From positions 1,240,001 through 1,304,000 of the forward strand of contig CP003801.1 of the NCBI GenBank assembly GCA_000299115.1: a stretch of DNA of 64,000 nt, in the 5' to 3' direction. The notes under the pieces were generated by a model that saw nothing but the letters and a program-made list of their open reading frames with translations, was not told where the DNA came from and searched no databases. Made by a program: the position numbers and the translations under genes. This stretch comes from an alpha proteobacterium HIMB59 (GTDB lineage: Bacteria > Pseudomonadota > Alphaproteobacteria > HIMB59). Of this stretch, positions 17,992 to 27,312 are shown piece by piece; the first letter of the stretch is position 1, and every line of letters begins with the position of its first letter.

Positions 17992-18860
17992 AACTGTTTG
18001 TTTGCTCCAAGAACAATTTGTTTTTTTAGTACTCTTTCTCGATAGAAGATATAAGAAACACTCATAATAATAATTAATCCCCCAAACAAAACATTAAGCG
18101 TTATAAACTCTTGAAAAAATATATAGCCAATTAGAAAAGACCAAATAACTGAGGAGAAATCTAAAGGAGCCAATAAGGAAGCATCAGCCATTTGAAAAGA
18201 TTTTGTAAGACAAATTTGAGCAATAAATCCTAAAAAACCTGAGGCTACCATAAAGATGAGATCGTAGTTTTGAGGCCAAATCCAAGTATCATCGTAAAAA
18301 AAGAGACTAATTACTGTACAGAAGGCAGTAAAAATCCAAACAGATAAAATATTATTATTAGTTAAAAGTATTTTTTTAAGAAAAATAACTGCTATTGATA
18401 AGAAAAAACTAGCTATCAATGGCAAGAAAGAATAATTCGAAAATATTGCTGATCCGGGATTCAAAATTATAATAACTCCAATAAAACCTACGATCACAGC
18501 AATAATTCTTCTATAACCAATTTTTTCTCCTAAAAAAAATACAGATAAAATTGAAATAAAAAAAACTGAGGAAAAACTAATCGTCTGCATTTCAACTAAA
18601 GGAACATATCTAATTGAAATAAAAAACAAGCTCATTGCTGTTATTCCAATAACCGCCCTTCCTAAATGCAGAGGGTATTTATTAATAGTTGATAATTTAA
18701 GCTTTAAAAAATAAATAACAAAAAATAATGGAATTAAGGCAAAGAAATTTCTAAAAAAAACGACTTGAAATAATGGAATATGATCTCCGGTAGCCTTAAT
18801 ACAAACACTCATAAGAACAAAAAATAAAACTGAAAAAGACTTATAGATAAATGCTGACAT
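17988..18860 (-). CDS. EamA-family drug/metabolite transporter
   Basis: 290 residues with ten predicted membrane helices in two five-helix EamA repeats. The typical first-helix end (CIKATGDHIPLFQVVFFRNFFAL) and the FLGEKIGYRRIIAVIVGFIGVIII segment at the end of repeat one are visible. Such proteins export amino acids, nucleosides or other metabolites or import cofactors; the substrate is unknown. It is a single gene, with a 28-base divergent spacer to the amidotransferase gene. It shares its TTAA stop with the VIT-like gene. Confidence 0.83.
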   Translation of the reverse strand: MSAFIYKSFSVLFFVLMSVCIKATGDHIPLFQVVFFRNFFALIPLFFVIYFLKLKLSTINKYPLHLGRAVIGITAMSLFFISIRYVPLVEMQTISFSSVFFISILSVFFLGEKIGYRRIIAVIVGFIGVIIILNPGSAIFSNYSFLPLIASFFLSIAVIFLKKILLTNNNILSVWIFTAFCTVISLFFYDDTWIWPQNYDLIFMVASGFLGFIAQICLTKSFQMADASLLAPLDFSSVIWSFLIGYIFFQEFITLNVLFGGLIIIMSVSYIFYRERVLKKQIVLGANKQF

Positions 18861-18888
18861 TTAAACAAAGTAACTATATTAAATATGA

Positions 18889-19674
18889 ATGAATTTACTA
18901 ATAGTTAATGGCTATGATAAAAAAGGATGGGGCAAACTCGCCAAACATAAATTACAGCCTATCTGTGAATTTTATAGAGATCAATTAAAGCTAATTTATC
19001 CAAAATTAAAAACCACTTTTATCTATCCATCAATGGAATTGCAAAAGGAATATGATGATAGTTTTTTTCTATCATTTGATGGCATTGTTTGGACAGGTTC
19101 GAGTTTGAATATTTATGACAATACAAAGGAAATTAAAAATCAAATAAACTTAATGAAAAAATTATCTAAGCTGCCAGTTAGAATGTTTGGTAGCTGTTGG
19201 GGTATGCAAATGTATACCGTCTGTAACGGTGGTCAGGTAACTAAAAATACTAAAGGGCGAGAAATAGGAATTGCCTATAATATAACTTTAAATAATCTAG
19301 GGATCTCTCACCCGCTCTATTCCAAAAAACCAAAAATTTTTGATGCATTCGCCTCGCATGTCGATCATGTAACTACAATGCCAAAAAACTCAAAAGTCTT
19401 ATCAGACAATCATTATTCTATTCAGTCATTATCTACTTCTAAATTTTGGGGCACTCAATATCATCCAGAGTTTAATTTTAAATACACTGGCCAGATTATG
19501 AATGCTCGAAAAAAAATACTATTAGATGAAAAACTTTTTTCCAAAAATCAAATTGAAAAGTTAATTCAAGACTTTAAGAGACCTAAATCCAATAGCTACA
19601 GCAAATCAATTTATGATTTTAAACTTAGAACTTTAGAGTTAGCAAACTGGCTAAAATGGATAAAATCTAATTAA
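18889..19674 (+). CDS. Class I glutamine amidotransferase-like protein
   Basis: 261 residues with the GATase-1 triad in place: Cys103 in FGSCWGMQM, His192 and Glu194 in QYHPEFNF. The N-terminal MNLLIVNGYDKKGWGK and the segment DGIVWTGSSLNIYD match stand-alone GMP-synthase-like amidotransferases (YfeJ/gamma-glutamyl hydrolase type) rather than subunits of a synthase. It may hydrolyse gamma-glutamyl amides of small amines, but no acceptor domain or partner is present. The stop codon is TTAA shared with the convergent LOG gene. Confidence 0.75.
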   Translation: MNLLIVNGYDKKGWGKLAKHKLQPICEFYRDQLKLIYPKLKTTFIYPSMELQKEYDDSFFLSFDGIVWTGSSLNIYDNTKEIKNQINLMKKLSKLPVRMFGSCWGMQMYTVCNGGQVTKNTKGREIGIAYNITLNNLGISHPLYSKKPKIFDAFASHVDHVTTMPKNSKVLSDNHYSIQSLSTSKFWGTQYHPEFNFKYTGQIMNARKKILLDEKLFSKNQIEKLIQDFKRPKSNSYSKSIYDFKLRTLELANWLKWIKSN

Positions 19675-20222
19675 AATACTTTTTTTAATTCCGATAGGTT
19701 TTTGCACTCAATCATCAAATCACCAAAATTTTTATAAGCAAAACCTTTGGCTATTACTTTTTGGTATTGATTAATCAAATCAGACCAATAATTATTATAA
19801 TTAAAAATAATAAATTTTTTATTTTTAATGATACCTAATTGTAGAGCGCTTAATACTAATCCAATTTCTTCAATTGTACCGCCTCCCCCAGGAAGAGCTA
19901 TAAAACTATCGGACAACCTTAGGAACTTTTTCTTTCTTTCTTCCATTGTTTTAGTGATGTGAAGTTCATCAACTTTATGATGAATAGTTTCACGATGATC
20001 CAAGAATTTGGGAATAATTCCAGTAACATGTGCTTTATTCTTTAAAGCAGTGTTCGCTACTACTCCCATAAGTCCATTTTCTCCACCACCATAAACAATG
20101 CCATATTCCTTATTGGATAAATATTCGGTTACCTTGATAGCGATATCCTTATATCCCTTATTTGAACCAAACATTGATCCACAAAAAATTGCTACTTTAT
20201 GATTAGAATTTTTTATTTTCAT
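19671..20222 (-). CDS. LOG-family nucleoside 5'-monophosphate phosphoribohydrolase
   Basis: 183 residues with the two LOG/TIGR00730 signatures: YGGGENGLMG at 44-53 and PGGGGTIEE at 111-119, which bind the phosphate and supply the catalytic glutamate. The conserved arginine segment MEERKKKFLRLSD lies between them. The family releases bases from AMP or cytokinin-type nucleotides; in most bacteria the physiological role is unclear. It diverges from the chorismate mutase gene over 32 bases and shares a TTAA stop with the amidotransferase gene. Confidence 0.85.
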   Translation of the reverse strand: MKIKNSNHKVAIFCGSMFGSNKGYKDIAIKVTEYLSNKEYGIVYGGGENGLMGVVANTALKNKAHVTGIIPKFLDHRETIHHKVDELHITKTMEERKKKFLRLSDSFIALPGGGGTIEEIGLVLSALQLGIIKNKKFIIFNYNNYWSDLINQYQKVIAKGFAYKNFGDLMIECKNLSELKKVF

Positions 20223-20254
20223 ATATTAATGTCTACTATATTAATTATTAAACG

Positions 20255-20551
20255 ATGAAAAAGAATAACAATATTGCCGAATTAAAAAAAGTAAGATTAA
20301 AGATTGATGAAATTGATAGCAAAATCATTAAATTAATCGCTGATCGATTTAAAGAAATACATAAAGTTACTAAACTAAAAGATAGTCATGATCAAATCAT
20401 AGATCATGAGCGCATCACCCATATTCTAAAAACTGTTCAAACCAAGGCAAAAAAAAATAAGATTGATCCTGATATAACTACCAGAATTTGGCAGATCTTT
20501 ATTCAAGAAGCTATAAAACTTGAATATGCAAAAATTAAAAAAACTAAATAA
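20255..20551 (+). CDS. Chorismate mutase (AroQ type)
   Basis: 98 residues, an all-helical AroQ chorismate mutase domain: LKKVRLKIDEIDSKIIKLIADR, then HKVTKLKD and DHERITHIL, with the active-site Arg and Lys residues in the usual order. It converts chorismate to prephenate for phenylalanine and tyrosine synthesis. No fused prephenate dehydratase or dehydrogenase is present, so it is the stand-alone form often found in Alphaproteobacteria. Its 3' end overlaps the last Mrp gene by eight bases. Confidence 0.85.
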   Translation: MKKNNNIAELKKVRLKIDEIDSKIIKLIADRFKEIHKVTKLKDSHDQIIDHERITHILKTVQTKAKKNKIDPDITTRIWQIFIQEAIKLEYAKIKKTK

Positions 20552-22223
20552 CTGCTAAAACTAACATAACGAAAAGTATTGCTATTAAAACTGTAGCCGC
20601 AAAACTTGGAGTGGTGACTTTAAAGTAAGATGAGTTTGCAAATTTTTTGGATCTTCCTGAGAAAAATTCAAATAATGAGTTTAGGATTAAATATAGTCTA
20701 TTTATAACAATTTGTAGTGTTTGAAAGAGAGGTTTACCAATTCCTGGTAGCATTCTTCGATAAAACCAATCAGAGTTTAAGACAGTAGATTTAATTTCAG
20801 CTGGATATAATTTAAATTTAACTAAAAATAAGAAAGCCAATATAGCAAAAACTAAAAGTTGTAATTGGCTTATGATATGATCAATCGTATAAGGATGATA
20901 CTCAACTGCATATGGTAAAATTGAATAAAGATAATTAGGGAAAATTCCGATACCGATACACAAAGAAGCCGCGATACCCATTGCTAATAACATATTAAAT
21001 GGCGCCTCTTTGACTTTTGTTTTCCTTTCATGAGCGAAAAAAGCAAAATAAGGAATTTTTATACCTGAATGCTCAAGCACACCTGCAGAGGCAAAGAATA
21101 GAATAAAATAAATTAAAATTAATCCCTGCCCTCCTAATGCAGACATAATTAAAGATTTTGCCACAAAGCCACTAAATAAGGGGAATGCGGAAATTGACAT
21201 TGCACCAATAATGCAGAATACGGTAGTAAATGGCATGTATTTATACAATCCGCCTAACTCCGAAGCTTTTGTTGTTCCAACTCGATGTAAAACTGCACCC
21301 ATACTCATAAATAATAAAGCTTTGTAAATAATATGAACAAAGGCATGAGCAACAGTTCCATTTAAAGAAAGCTCTGTGCCAATTCCAATACCTACAACCA
21401 TAAAACCTAATTGGTTGTTCAAACTAAATGAGAGAACTCTTCGTAAGTCGTTTTCAATGACTGCGAAGAAAACTGGGAAAGCGGTCATGATCGCCCCTAT
21501 CCAAATCAAAGTATCCGTCCCCGGAAAAGTTCTTGCTAAAGCGTAGATCGCTAGTTTTGTTGTAAAAGCAGAGAGCGCAACTGTGCCAGTTGGAGATGAC
21601 TCTGGATAAGAGTCTTGAAGCCAACCATTGAGTAAAGGGAAAGCAGCTTTTATACCAAAAGCTAAAAATATAAATAAGCTAAAAGTATTTGATAGATCTA
21701 ATTTAGTTAATAAATAATTGCCAGTTTGTAATGTCATTAAGCTAGCTCCAATCAATAACAACACTCCGGAACAAACCTGAATAATCAGATAACGCATGGC
21801 AGATGATCTTGCTGATGGTGTATTTCCAGCCAATACAATAAATACTGAAGTAAGTGCGGTTGCTTCCCACCAAATAAATAAGCTAAAAAAGTCTCCTGCA
21901 TGTACAGCACCGATGGCAGCACCTGCATAGGCCAAGGTAGCCATATTTTCCATCAAATTTTTATTATGCCACCCATAAATGATAACTAAGACAGAGGCTA
22001 AATGAAAAATTAGAGCAAAAGGTAAAGTTAGGTTATCAGCTTGATAAAGTATTAAAGTGTTTCCTAAAATTTCCCATTCAACAAATACGCCGAAACCATT
22101 TAAAAGAGATAAGGCTGAAGCAGCCACAGAAAGTAACATTACTGGTTGTCTAAAATATTGAGGAATAACAGGTAAAAATATGGATACTAAAATCATCCAT
22201 AGACCTGGGATCATATTAGTCAT
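20544..22223 (-). CDS. Mrp complex antiporter-like membrane subunit (third MrpD/NuoL-type copy)
   Basis: 559 residues, about 15 predicted helices, with a Proton_antipo_M domain (LSFSLNNQLGFMVVGIGIG; HIIYKALLFMSMGAVLH). The lysine- and glutamate-bearing helices seen in MrpA/D and NuoL/M/N are present: ATLAYAGAAIGA, SLFIWWEATALTSVF, FTTKLAIYALAR. It has a longer C-terminal part than its two paralogues, including a lateral-helix-like tail. It is the last gene of the antiporter operon, overlapping the small upstream gene by eight bases. It probably takes the place of the N-terminal antiporter domain of MrpA. Confidence 0.85.
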   Translation of the reverse strand: MTNMIPGLWMILVSIFLPVIPQYFRQPVMLLSVAASALSLLNGFGVFVEWEILGNTLILYQADNLTLPFALIFHLASVLVIIYGWHNKNLMENMATLAYAGAAIGAVHAGDFFSLFIWWEATALTSVFIVLAGNTPSARSSAMRYLIIQVCSGVLLLIGASLMTLQTGNYLLTKLDLSNTFSLFIFLAFGIKAAFPLLNGWLQDSYPESSPTGTVALSAFTTKLAIYALARTFPGTDTLIWIGAIMTAFPVFFAVIENDLRRVLSFSLNNQLGFMVVGIGIGTELSLNGTVAHAFVHIIYKALLFMSMGAVLHRVGTTKASELGGLYKYMPFTTVFCIIGAMSISAFPLFSGFVAKSLIMSALGGQGLILIYFILFFASAGVLEHSGIKIPYFAFFAHERKTKVKEAPFNMLLAMGIAASLCIGIGIFPNYLYSILPYAVEYHPYTIDHIISQLQLLVFAILAFLFLVKFKLYPAEIKSTVLNSDWFYRRMLPGIGKPLFQTLQIVINRLYLILNSLFEFFSGRSKKFANSSYFKVTTPSFAATVLIAILFVMLVLAVI

Positions 22224-22446
22224 AGTAATCCTCTTTTCTCATCAATATTTTTCTTAACCATTTTCCAACAAGAACAATGAAAACAAAGCTAACGAAACCA
22301 AATAAGGCTGGGAATCCATATATCTCTTCTAGGGCAAAATATGCATGACGATGAAATGTAAAATCAATTAAGACTAATAGAATTGATATAATAATTATAA
22401 TTCTGGTAAAGTGTTTTGCGAGTGTTTTCAAATTATTTTGGCTCAT
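22216..22446 (-). CDS. Small two-helix membrane protein of the Mrp operon, function unknown
   Basis: 76 residues with two hydrophobic helices (about residues 14-28 and 43-61) and a charged C-terminus (LRKILMRKEDYYD). I do not recognise the family. It lies inside the antiporter operon, overlapping the upstream paralogue by four bases and the downstream one by eight. It is therefore certainly co-translated with the complex and may be an accessory subunit or spacer between antiporter-like modules. It is not MrpC, F or G, all of which are present elsewhere in the operon. Confidence 0.7.
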   Translation of the reverse strand: MSQNNLKTLAKHFTRIIIIISILLVLIDFTFHRHAYFALEEIYGFPALFGFVSFVFIVLVGKWLRKILMRKEDYYD

Positions 22447-23894
22447 AAAAATAAGACTCCATTGATAATTTCATCAAAGTAATTAGCATAAAAGAATAAT
22501 AATAAGCACCCTAATCCTGTTACAACAGGAGGCCAAACAGCTAATGGGGCATTTGTTAGATGAATATCTTTAGTTAATTTTTTCCTAAAACCAACAAAGA
22601 CTGGTTCTAATAAATAATAAATATTCAATAGCGATGAGATACCTAAAATTATTGCTATAAATAAATAATCAGCCTCTAATGATCCTAGTATTAAATAAAA
22701 TTTACTCCATGATCCTACAAATGGAGGAACCCCAATTATTGACAATGCTCCTAAAGTATAAGCAAAAAAGATCAAAGGTGTTTTATATCCAAGACCATTT
22801 AACTGACTGATTTTTTTAACATGAGCGGTGACATAAATGGCTCCTGCACAAAAGAATAATGTAATTTTTCCAATAGCATGTGTAATTATATGGAAGGAAG
22901 CGCCTTTAATTGCAAAGGTAGTTGCCAAAGCGGCTCCTAGGATAATATACGAAAGTTGACTTATAGTGGAATATGCCAGCCTTGCTTTTAAGTCGTCCTT
23001 AGTAATGGCAATGATACTTGAAGCCAGTATTGTAAATGAAGCTAACCATATCAACCAATCAGAAGCCCTGCTTTCAAACAGATATTCTGGGCCAATAATA
23101 TAGACAACCACAACTAAGAAGCTAAAAACACCAGCTTTTACAACAGCCACTGCATGGAGCAAAGCAGAGACAGGAGTTGGGGCAACCATTGCTGCTGGTA
23201 ACCAACGGTGAATTGGCATTATAGCAGCTTTTCCTATACCAAATACCAAAAGGGCAACTAGAAAAGAGAGGTATTCTGTTGGAAACTTTCCCTCAAGTAT
23301 ACCGCCTGACCTAAAATCTAGCGTTCCTGTTTGAAACCAAATCCAAAATATTGCAGGCAAAAACAACATTAAAGAGGTACCGACAAGAATTGATAAATAC
23401 ACTCTTCCTGCAGCCTGGGACTCTGCATTTTGTTTATGTCCTACTAGAGGAAAAGTAGAGAAAGTTAAAATTTCATAAAAAATGAATAGAACTAATAAAT
23501 TTCCTGACCAGGCGATCGCTAAAGCAGCATGAATTGCAATTGAGTAAAAAATGACAAACCGAGTTTGATTATCTTCTCCAGCGCCACGCATATAACCAAT
23601 AGTGTAAATAGAAGCAAGTATCCACAATGAGGAAGCGACAAGACTAAAAATTGAACCTAAAGGTGTGACTCTAAAAATAAAATCTACACCTTCAATGAGC
23701 GGGAATAGAGAGATTGAATAATCTTGAAAATTTTGAATACCATCAAAGATAATTAAACTGATGATAAAAGTAATAATACCTCCTATGACGCCGAATGAAT
23801 CACGTAAATTAATATTCTTTTGGAAAACATATGAACCCAAAGCTGAAAGTAGTGGAACTAGTAAGCCGAGAATAATTAAGGAAGAGTTACTCAA
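22443..23894 (-). CDS. mrpD: Mrp complex antiporter-like membrane subunit (second MrpD-type copy)
   Basis: 483 residues with a Proton_antipo_M domain. The conserved glutamate helix reads LLVLFIFYEILTFSTFPLVG. The lysine helices (LLVFGIGKAAIMPIHRWLP; ITKDDLKARLAYSTISQLSYIILG) and the quinone-family PTPVSALLHAVAVVKAGVF segment follow. These are the proton or sodium channel residues of NuoL/M/N and MrpA/D proteins. Overlaps of four bases on both sides show a tightly coupled operon. As there are three such subunits, which of them corresponds to canonical MrpD is uncertain. Confidence 0.87.
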   Translation of the reverse strand: MSNSSLIILGLLVPLLSALGSYVFQKNINLRDSFGVIGGIITFIISLIIFDGIQNFQDYSISLFPLIEGVDFIFRVTPLGSIFSLVASSLWILASIYTIGYMRGAGEDNQTRFVIFYSIAIHAALAIAWSGNLLVLFIFYEILTFSTFPLVGHKQNAESQAAGRVYLSILVGTSLMLFLPAIFWIWFQTGTLDFRSGGILEGKFPTEYLSFLVALLVFGIGKAAIMPIHRWLPAAMVAPTPVSALLHAVAVVKAGVFSFLVVVVYIIGPEYLFESRASDWLIWLASFTILASSIIAITKDDLKARLAYSTISQLSYIILGAALATTFAIKGASFHIITHAIGKITLFFCAGAIYVTAHVKKISQLNGLGYKTPLIFFAYTLGALSIIGVPPFVGSWSKFYLILGSLEADYLFIAIILGISSLLNIYYLLEPVFVGFRKKLTKDIHLTNAPLAVWPPVVTGLGCLLLFFYANYFDEIINGVLFL

Positions 23895-25384
23895 TTAGAC
23901 AACCCTCCAAATAAATTACTAGAAGCCATATTAGCAAGTTCTACAATCGGTGCAGAGAAAATTCCAAATATAATAATTGATATTGCAACTATCCAGAGCG
24001 GTATATAAATTGCTGGATCTTCAGAAACAGCCTCAGTCTTAATTGATGAGAACCATAAGCTTTCTACTATTTTCCAAAAATAAATTACAGCGAGAGCAGA
24101 ACTTATCGCTATAAGCGCAATCGTTATAAACATATGGTTGTAATAAAGAGCTTGAAATAAATAGAGCTTTGAAACAAATCCATTTGTAAGCGGAATACCT
24201 ATTAAAGAGACTCCACAAATCAATAACGCAAAAGATGTAATTGGATATTTTTGACCATATCCATTAATAGAAGACAAAGTTACTCTATCTTGGGAGGAAA
24301 TCGCAAAATACCCAATGGCCATAAAAAGACCTCCCTTAATTAAGGCATGATTGAAAATATGAATAAATCCAGCGGTAATGCCGCTTTGGTCATTCATACT
24401 AAAAGCAAGAGTAATATAGCCAATTTGGGCGATAGAAGAATATGCAAGCAGTTTTTTTATATCATCCTGATAGATCGCAATGATCGTGCCTACAAAGATA
24501 GCTGTGACTGATAAAGGCATCAAAACATAATCTAAAAATATAATTAAATAGTGATCATAGAATGTGAAAACTTCATAAATTAGACGAACAAAAAAATACA
24601 AAATAGCTTTCGTTGCCAAAGCGGCAAAAAGAGTTGAAACGGCCGATGGGGCATAACTATAAGCAGGAGGAAGCCATAAATGGAGAGGGAAAACTGCTGA
24701 TTTAACCATGAGACCGATAAGCATAAAAGACATTCCTGCAAATATCGCTAATTGACCAGTTGAATATTGAGAAAGTTGAATAACTAAGTCAGACATATTC
24801 AAAGTACCAGTCATTGAATAGGCAAAGCCAACACCGATTACATAAAAAGTTGCTCCAATCGCTCCTATAATTAAATAATTGAAAGCAGCTAAGAGTGCTT
24901 TTCTATTCATTCCCGCACCTAAAGCAATTAAAGATATTGATGATAGAGCTGAGATTTCTAAAAATACAAAAAGATTAAAAATATCATTAGTCAGAATAAT
25001 ACCGTTTAAACTTGCTACGGCCAGAAGCCAAAGTGAATATGCTTTCCCACTATCCTCAGGATGTATTTCAGAAAGAAAAATTTTTCTAGAATAAAAAGTA
25101 GTTATTAAAACAAAACTCGAGAAAATAATCTGTAATCCGATATTTATACCATCAATTTTAAATGCTATACCCCAAGGCGGCTGCCAATTTCCAAATTCAT
25201 ACAATATTACTCCTGATATTTGAACCATTGAAAGAAGTTCAAAAGAAATGAAAAGATGAACAACAAGAGTTATCATTGAAATTATCCATGGCCATTTAGA
25301 AGAAGGCATAAAAGCAATGATCGCAGATACAATTAATGGAAGAACTACAACTAAAGCAGGGGCGTCATCAATCAAAAAATTCAT
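23891..25384 (-). CDS. mrpD: Mrp complex antiporter-like membrane subunit (first MrpD-type copy)
   Basis: 497 residues with 13-14 predicted helices and a Proton_antipo_M domain. It has the glutamate helix NLFVFLEISALSSISLIALG, the lysine helix MLIGLMVKSAVFPLHLWLP and YQDDIKKLLAYSSIAQIGYITLA. This copy directly follows mrpC and is the best positional match to canonical MrpD. It would form one of the ion-translocating half-channels in the inner membrane. It overlaps the next gene by four bases. Confidence 0.9.
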   Translation of the reverse strand: MNFLIDDAPALVVVLPLIVSAIIAFMPSSKWPWIISMITLVVHLFISFELLSMVQISGVILYEFGNWQPPWGIAFKIDGINIGLQIIFSSFVLITTFYSRKIFLSEIHPEDSGKAYSLWLLAVASLNGIILTNDIFNLFVFLEISALSSISLIALGAGMNRKALLAAFNYLIIGAIGATFYVIGVGFAYSMTGTLNMSDLVIQLSQYSTGQLAIFAGMSFMLIGLMVKSAVFPLHLWLPPAYSYAPSAVSTLFAALATKAILYFFVRLIYEVFTFYDHYLIIFLDYVLMPLSVTAIFVGTIIAIYQDDIKKLLAYSSIAQIGYITLAFSMNDQSGITAGFIHIFNHALIKGGLFMAIGYFAISSQDRVTLSSINGYGQKYPITSFALLICGVSLIGIPLTNGFVSKLYLFQALYYNHMFITIALIAISSALAVIYFWKIVESLWFSSIKTEAVSEDPAIYIPLWIVAISIIIFGIFSAPIVELANMASSNLFGGLSN

Positions 25385-25386
25385 TT

Positions 25387-25749
25387 TTATCTCTCTGACT
25401 TGAGCTCCTCTGCTTCAATCTCTTTTTCTTCAATTGTGTTATAGTTTTTATAAATCTGTAGCACGAGAGCTAGTCCTAAGGCTGAAGTCGCAACCCCGAC
25501 CACAATAGCAGTAAGTATTAAAACGTGTGGAAGTGGATTTGAATATATAGCTTCAACTTTCATTAAAATTGGAGCTGTTCCATCAATGATTTTTGCAAGA
25601 GAAACAAAAAAAACAAATACAGAAGTTTGAAAAATGGCGAGACCAACAATTTTTTTTATATAATTTTGACTAGTAATAATGATAAATAAACCACCTACCA
25701 TCAGCAAAATAAAAGCAAAGTGGTTCCAGAAATATAAAAAATCAGTCAT
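25387..25749 (-). CDS. mrpC: Mrp antiporter subunit C (NuoK-like)
   Basis: About 120 residues with three helices. The NuoK-type features are the third-helix run PLPHVLILTAIVVGVATSALGLALVL and the earlier FQTSVFVFFVSLAKI. I start it at the ATG at 25749 (MTDFLYFWNHFAF), seven codons inside the longest frame: GGTGAT precedes it, the length matches other MrpC proteins, and the overlap with mrpB falls to eight bases. It is the homologue of complex I NuoK, contributing a glutamate or polar half-channel. Confidence 0.88.
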   Translation of the reverse strand: MTDFLYFWNHFAFILLMVGGLFIIITSQNYIKKIVGLAIFQTSVFVFFVSLAKIIDGTAPILMKVEAIYSNPLPHVLILTAIVVGVATSALGLALVLQIYKNYNTIEEKEIEAEELKSER

Positions 25750-26179
25750 TGCTATCACCAAATGAAGCAAAGGAGTGGTAAAGAGCTATCATTACAGTAG
25801 CAACAGTTATACCTACTCCAAGTTCAACAAGTATAATTCCTAGATGTTGTCCGCCAGAGGGATCAGAAGATAAGACGTTATAATCTAAATATTTTCCATT
25901 TAGAAATAATGAAATGACTCCAACACCAGCATACAAAAGAACACCTACACACATCAAATACCTGTTTATTTTAACTGGAACCAAGGTCTCACCATTTTTT
26001 AATCCAAAAATCATTGAGTATAAAATGAATGCAGCTGCAATGATTACCCCAGCCTGAAACCCTCCTCCAGGTCCATAATCACCATGAAATTGAACATACA
26101 ATCCAAAAATAATAATTGGCGCAAATAAAATTCTGCTGACAATACTAAAAATAGGACTAGATGATATTTTTTCTTTCAT
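25742..26179 (-). CDS. mrpB: Mrp antiporter subunit B
   Basis: 145 residues with the MnhB signature near the N-terminus: RILFAPIIIFGLYVQFHGDYGPGGGFQAGVI read in segments, especially HGDYGPGGGFQAG at about 29-41. Four membrane helices are predicted. It follows the MrpA C-terminal-like gene with a one-base overlap and precedes mrpC. MrpB is essential for assembly and cation transport in characterised Mrp complexes. Confidence 0.9.
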   Translation of the reverse strand: MKEKISSSPIFSIVSRILFAPIIIFGLYVQFHGDYGPGGGFQAGVIIAAAFILYSMIFGLKNGETLVPVKINRYLMCVGVLLYAGVGVISLFLNGKYLDYNVLSSDPSGGQHLGIILVELGVGITVATVMIALYHSFASFGDSND

Positions 26180-26742
26180 TATTTTTTTAATTTCTTTTTA
26201 AATTTTGTTTTTCTATTAAGAGTATTGCCCGTTAAAAGTGCGATTACACCCAACCCAGCTGTAAATATAACTACAGTTTCTCCTAAAGTATCAAAACCTC
26301 TATAGCTCGCTAAAATATTAGTAACTACATTGGGGATATGAAAAAATGATTCGCTCTCTTTTATGTATTCAGGAGTAACATGTAAATGAATCGGGGCATT
26401 GGGATCACCAAGTAGAGGGAGATTGGCGATTATGACCATTAAAACAATCACAATACATACAGCAATAAGGATACTCGGATATAAATTAACTAAGGTATTT
26501 TTTTTTCCTTCTGGCAATTTAGCTACCGCCATGACCATCAAGATAGTGGAAATTCCCGAACCAACTGCAGCTTCAGTAAAAGCAACATCAACAGCATCTA
26601 AATTTACATAGATAGCGGCACAAACAAGAGTAAACGCTCCTGTTAATGCGACTATTCCAATCAAAGAAGTACTTTTGAAAATAAAAAAAGTTGTTATCAA
26701 AAGAATTGAAATGAGAAAAAAATTAATTAAGAGAAAATTCAT
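26179..26742 (-). CDS. MrpA C-terminal-like subunit (MbhD/MbhE-type, DUF4040)
   Basis: 187 residues. The N-terminal half has the DUF4040/MbhD signature DAVDVAFTEAAVGSGISTILM at about residues 49-69. The C-terminal half has the MbhE-like LASYRGFDTLGETVVIFTAG segment at about 143-162. In canonical Mrp these pieces form the C-terminal end of the large MrpA. Here they stand as an independent gene, as in archaeal Mbh/Mrp modules. The acidic residues of the first motif lie in the central ion path of the complex. It overlaps mrpG by four bases. Confidence 0.85.
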   Translation of the reverse strand: MNFLLINFFLISILLITTFFIFKSTSLIGIVALTGAFTLVCAAIYVNLDAVDVAFTEAAVGSGISTILMVMAVAKLPEGKKNTLVNLYPSILIAVCIVIVLMVIIANLPLLGDPNAPIHLHVTPEYIKESESFFHIPNVVTNILASYRGFDTLGETVVIFTAGLGVIALLTGNTLNRKTKFKKKLKK

Positions 26743-27053
26743 TTTTTTTTAATTTTTGCCTTTGGTTTTAGTCCAGACTCATAAGCAAAAAGAGAAATTG
26801 CATGACTAGATATTGGACTAGTGAATAATAAAAATAATGGAATAAGTAAAAGTTTAAAACTCACTAGCGTGAATCCTGAATAAAGAACAAGTGAGAGAAC
26901 TACAAAACCAGATCCTAAAGTATCAATTAAACCTGCAGCATGAATTCTACTAAAAACATCTGGTAATTTGATTAAACCTAAACTTCCTGAAAAAATAAAA
27001 AAAGAACCTATAGCCAGTGAAATCATCGATAAGATATTGATAAAGTTATCCAT
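26739..27053 (-). CDS. mrpG: Mrp antiporter subunit G
   Basis: 104 residues with three helices and the MnhG pattern SLGLIKLPDVFSRIHAAGLIDTLGSGFVVLSLVL at about 24-57, including the conserved RIHA(A) motif. It overlaps mrpF by eight bases and the MrpA C-terminal-like gene by four. A small structural subunit of the cation/proton antiporter. Confidence 0.92.
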   Translation of the reverse strand: MDNFINILSMISLAIGSFFIFSGSLGLIKLPDVFSRIHAAGLIDTLGSGFVVLSLVLYSGFTLVSFKLLLIPLFLLFTSPISSHAISLFAYESGLKPKAKIKKK

Positions 27054-27312
27054 TAAATTTTTTTCCTTTTATTTTGTAAAACTTAAGAATAGCGATGGTC
27101 CCAAGAAAATTTAATAAAACATACATCAATGAAATATCTACAAACTCTGGTCTTTGAAAAGCAAACCCATGGACAGCAATTCCAAGGGCTATAATTGTAC
27201 CGATACTGGAAATAGATAAAATCCTATCAAATGGAGTTGGGCCTTTAATGGCTCTTATAATGCATAGGATAATCGCCAATGCCAGAATAGTCAGAGCAGC
27301 AAAAAAAATCAT
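27046..27312 (-). CDS. mrpF: Mrp antiporter subunit F
   Basis: 88 residues, three helices, with the MnhF signature IRAIKGPTPFDRILSISSIGTI at about 19-40 (GPTPxDRIL) and a C-terminal FLGTIAILKFYK. It overlaps mrpE by four bases and mrpG by eight. In MrpF the conserved aspartate of this motif is required for activity in studied members. Confidence 0.92.
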   Translation of the reverse strand: MIFFAALTILALAIILCIIRAIKGPTPFDRILSISSIGTIIALGIAVHGFAFQRPEFVDISLMYVLLNFLGTIAILKFYKIKGKKFNG

